Assembly: GCF_000972845.2 (NCBI RefSeq) | Contig: NC_040032.1 | Location: forward strand, 4,979,073-5,043,072 | Direction: 5' to 3' | Length of the DNA: 64,000 bases | Origin: Larimichthys crocea | Lineage: Eukaryota; Chordata; Actinopteri; Sciaenidae | Shown here: piece after piece, positions 62,311 through 64,000 of the stretch | Layout of the letters: each line of letters starts with the position of its first letter | Position numbering within the stretch: the first letter of the stretch is position 1 | Translations under genes and position numbers: made by a program | The notes under the pieces: model-generated | Told to the model about the DNA's origin: nothing | The model's input: the letters and a program-made list of their open reading frames with translations, nothing else | Database searches by the model: none

Positions 62311-62760
62311 CGTGCTGTGAATATTCTGAAGCACACAAAATATATTATAAGCAATGTAAGTCAACCTTTGTAGCACTATCCCACTACTCCTGTGAGTAAA
62401 CATGATGTAAACTGACTTAAATCATGTAAAAGAAAACAAAGAAAAACGTCACCGTGCAGTAATACAGCACATGTTGTGACAGAAGATACAAAGACAGAGA
62501 AACAAATAGATGTTAACTGAAAAAACAAAACAAAACAGTGATATGACTCTAAAATTAAAAGGTCAAGTATGGAAGGCTGATTCACCAATGACGGGTAAGA
62601 TCCCCCTGAAAACTTTGGGACAACCTAAGGCAGGGACAGTCACGATTACTTGACCTTGTCGACACTGTGAGCAAGCACAATGTGCAACAACTCCGTCACC
62701 GTGCAGTAACACGAGGCATATCTATTTTGTTTTTCATCAGTTCGGTCATTTTACACGAGG
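62311..62760. other. spacer of the foldback repeat
   Basis: A 450-bp loop between the arms. It contains a short direct repeat, cgtcaccgtgcagtaa, at 62,447-62,462 and 62,694-62,709. No gene is seen. Confidence 0.6.
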
Positions 62761-63383
62761 ACATTAGATAAGTTGCAGTCTACCTCTGTACCTCTGACCT
62801 CGTCCTCGCTGAATGGCTTCAATTACAGAAACTCCTGCTCCACCATGTGTTCAGCTTTGAAAGCCAGCTGACATTTGGAGCTTCTTTTTCCTGGTTTGCT
62901 CTGTCCTTCCTCTCCCCTTTCCCCTCTTTCTTTTAAGTCTTCTGTTTCTCTCGTTCATTCTTCTCCTCCCTCTGCTAGCTTTCTGACTCATTTGCCTGTT
63001 TTGTCTCTCTTCTGCCCTTTTCCTCTCTCCACTTGACTCTTGTTTCACGCTGGGCAGCAGACTGTTTCTCCTCCTGATCATCCACCTTCCCTTACCAGTC
63101 TATCGTACAGGGGTGGACCAGTAGAAAGTAGCAGGAAGAACTGCTACTTTCTGCTGGTCCACTCCTGTACAACAGACCGGTAATTCTTCATCTTCATCAT
63201 GTTCTCTTCATTCCTTATTCTTTGCTGTTCTTCCTTCATCCTGGCCCACTCCTGCCTTCTCTTTGTAGTTCTGGACAATGGACACGACCATCTTCATTGT
63301 CTCTTCCAGGTCCTTTTCTTCCTCCTCATTACCTGGGTTGTGCACAGTTCAGGTGTGTCAGTCCTTGGTTTGGGTATCATTGT
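62761..63383. repeat. right arm of the large foldback inverted repeat
   Basis: This complements 61,832-62,310, ending gggtatcattgt against the left arm's start. It carries an extra local hairpin (63,095-63,181) and unique sequence at about 63,181-63,275 that the left arm lacks. The strand shown is strongly pyrimidine-rich (tcctctcccctttcccctct). Confidence 0.85.
63095..63181. repeat. near-perfect 40-bp hairpin
   Basis: The arms gtacaggggtggaccagtag (63,105 on) and ctgctggtccactcctgtac (63,151-63,170) sit in a structure of roughly 40-bp arms around a 6-base centre (aagaa region, about 63,135-63,140). In the inner 30 bp, 28 positions pair. Confidence 0.85.
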
Positions 63384-63739
63384 TACATCCACGTCTGTGC
63401 TGCCCTGTTGTCTCCTCCCCTCCTTGTGTTTCTCCCTCCCTCATAGGGGCGGGTCTCTGACACAGGCAGCTGCTGCAGCACACACCTGAGGCTCATCTTC
63501 AATTAACCGCCTGCTGAAATACACCGGTTCTCCATTCACTCTTCGCCAGATCTTTAAAGTTTCCCCCGTGGTAATTTATCAGGCTCCCCTTCGATTTGAC
63601 TTGTACTTCCAGTGTTTTTGATACTCCTTGTGCTTTCCTGGTCTTCCTGTGTTTTTTCCCTCCCTGTGTTCCTGGCTTGTTTTTTGACCCTGACCTCCCT
63701 GTGCTACAGATCACCTAACCCTGCTCAGCAGCTGCCAAC

Positions 63740-63790
63740 CCGGACCCACTCCTCTTCCGGACCCGCTCCTCCTCCGGACCCGCTCCTCTC
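63740..63790. repeat. 17-bp tandem repeat, three units
   Basis: Three units of ccggacccgctcctcct type (63,740-63,756, 63,757-63,773, 63,774-63,790) followed by a truncated ccggagcc. It lies inside the LTR. Confidence 0.85.
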
Positions 63791-63841
63791 CCGGAGCCTT
63801 ACCCCACCGTCGTCCTCTCCCCCCTTTTTTGTGTGTCTCTG

Positions 63842-63847
63842 AATAAA
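63842..63847 (+). terminator. LTR polyadenylation signal
   Basis: The hexamer aataaa within the LTR, about 60 bases before its 3' edge, is where the R region of a Gypsy LTR is expected. Confidence 0.6.
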
Positions 63848-63925
63848 CACATCACCACTTGTGAACTCAGCGTCTGCCTCTTTGGTCCAATTTACCACCT
63901 GTCATCACAGAAAGATCTAGCCACA

Positions 63926-64000
63926 ATGGACCACGTGGACGCTGATGCTCTTCAGCACACCGTTACCAGCCAAGATTATACACGTGGACAAAATTGTTGG
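63926..64000 (+). CDS. start of a Gypsy-type gag, cut by the window end
   Basis: An open frame from the first ATG after the LTR. It begins MDHVDADALQHTVTSQ and stays open to the last base (25 codons). Fish Gypsy Gag proteins often start in the same pattern: M-D, acidic and Ala residues, then L or V, with 'Q....LG' about 20 residues on. The rest of gag-pol lies beyond the window, so integrity cannot be judged. It is the capsid precursor of an LTR retrotransposon, not a host gene. Confidence 0.55.
   Translation, partial: MDHVDADALQHTVTSQDYTRGQNCW

Larger units (their letters stand above)
63381..63909 (+). mobile_element. 5' LTR of a Ty3/Gypsy-type retrotransposon
   Basis: The sequence from a tgt at 63,381 to aca at 63,909 has LTR layout. 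There is a C/T-rich U3, a polyadenylation signal aataaa at 63,842-63,847, then the fish Gypsy-like run gcgtctgcctctttggtcc. Just after it, gaaagatctagccaca leads into the gag ATG, as in fish Gypsy elements ('...tgacagaacgatctggccagaca ATG'). The 3' edge is fairly sure. The 5' edge is not (63,381 or about 63,456), because the foldback arm abuts it. The second LTR is outside the window. Confidence 0.6.

Noticed and set aside
62003..63081. Arginine/lysine-rich frames in both arms of the foldback repeat
   Set aside because: They arise from purine-rich repeat DNA duplicated in inverted order. No domain or gene context.
1..64000. tRNA genes, rRNA genes, CRISPR arrays, bacterial-type operons
   Set aside because: No B-box-type tRNA signature in a foldable context, no spacer-repeat arrays, and overall architecture is vertebrate. 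The only rRNA-like piece is the short fragment inside the hAT element.

Overview
This window looks like teleost fish nuclear DNA. It is AT-rich and gene-poor. It carries long dinucleotide microsatellites and relics of typical fish transposons: hAT, pogo/Tigger, Harbinger-like elements, L2-type LINE tails and a Ty3/Gypsy LTR. It shows no operons, ribosome binding sites, tRNA genes, rRNA genes or CRISPR arrays. Nearly all open frames of 60-160 codons are chance frames in non-coding DNA or cross simple repeats.

The main candidate gene lies on the minus strand. A coding exon with a clear signal peptide (28,544-28,693) has a good acceptor and donor. Reading on along the minus strand I found five more short stretches bounded by splice signals: 27,419-27,449, 16,906-16,938, 14,900-14,943, 14,232-14,265 and a stop-containing last exon at 12,555-12,649. 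The reading phase agrees at all five junctions and no internal stop appears. The joined frame is 128 codons: a signal peptide, two N-glycosylation sequons and a C-x5-C cysteine pair, with no family I recognise. A CpG-rich, promoter-like segment with a full CREB site lies at 43.1-43.5 kb. It ends in a strong minus-strand donor at 43,123 and would supply a non-coding first exon about 14.4 kb upstream. The model was built by eye and needs transcript support.

Layout: 1-3.95 kb, non-coding. 3.95-5.86 kb, nested DNA-transposon debris with a pogo-like transposase fragment. 5.9-12.5 kb, non-coding, possibly including the candidate gene's 3'UTR. 12.5-28.7 kb, candidate coding exons separated by introns that hold a BED-finger hAT relic, a Harbinger-like element, a small hAT MITE and LINE tails. 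28.7-43.1 kb, candidate intron 1 with scattered fish repeats. 43.1-43.5 kb, promoter-like CpG segment. 43.6-60.8 kb, gene desert with a Tigger MITE, LINE and hAT scraps and several complex segments that could be conserved non-coding elements. 60.8-64 kb, a stacked mobile-element block: a hAT element carrying a 28S rRNA-like D2 fragment, a large foldback inverted repeat, then an LTR and the first codons of a Gypsy gag that run off the window.
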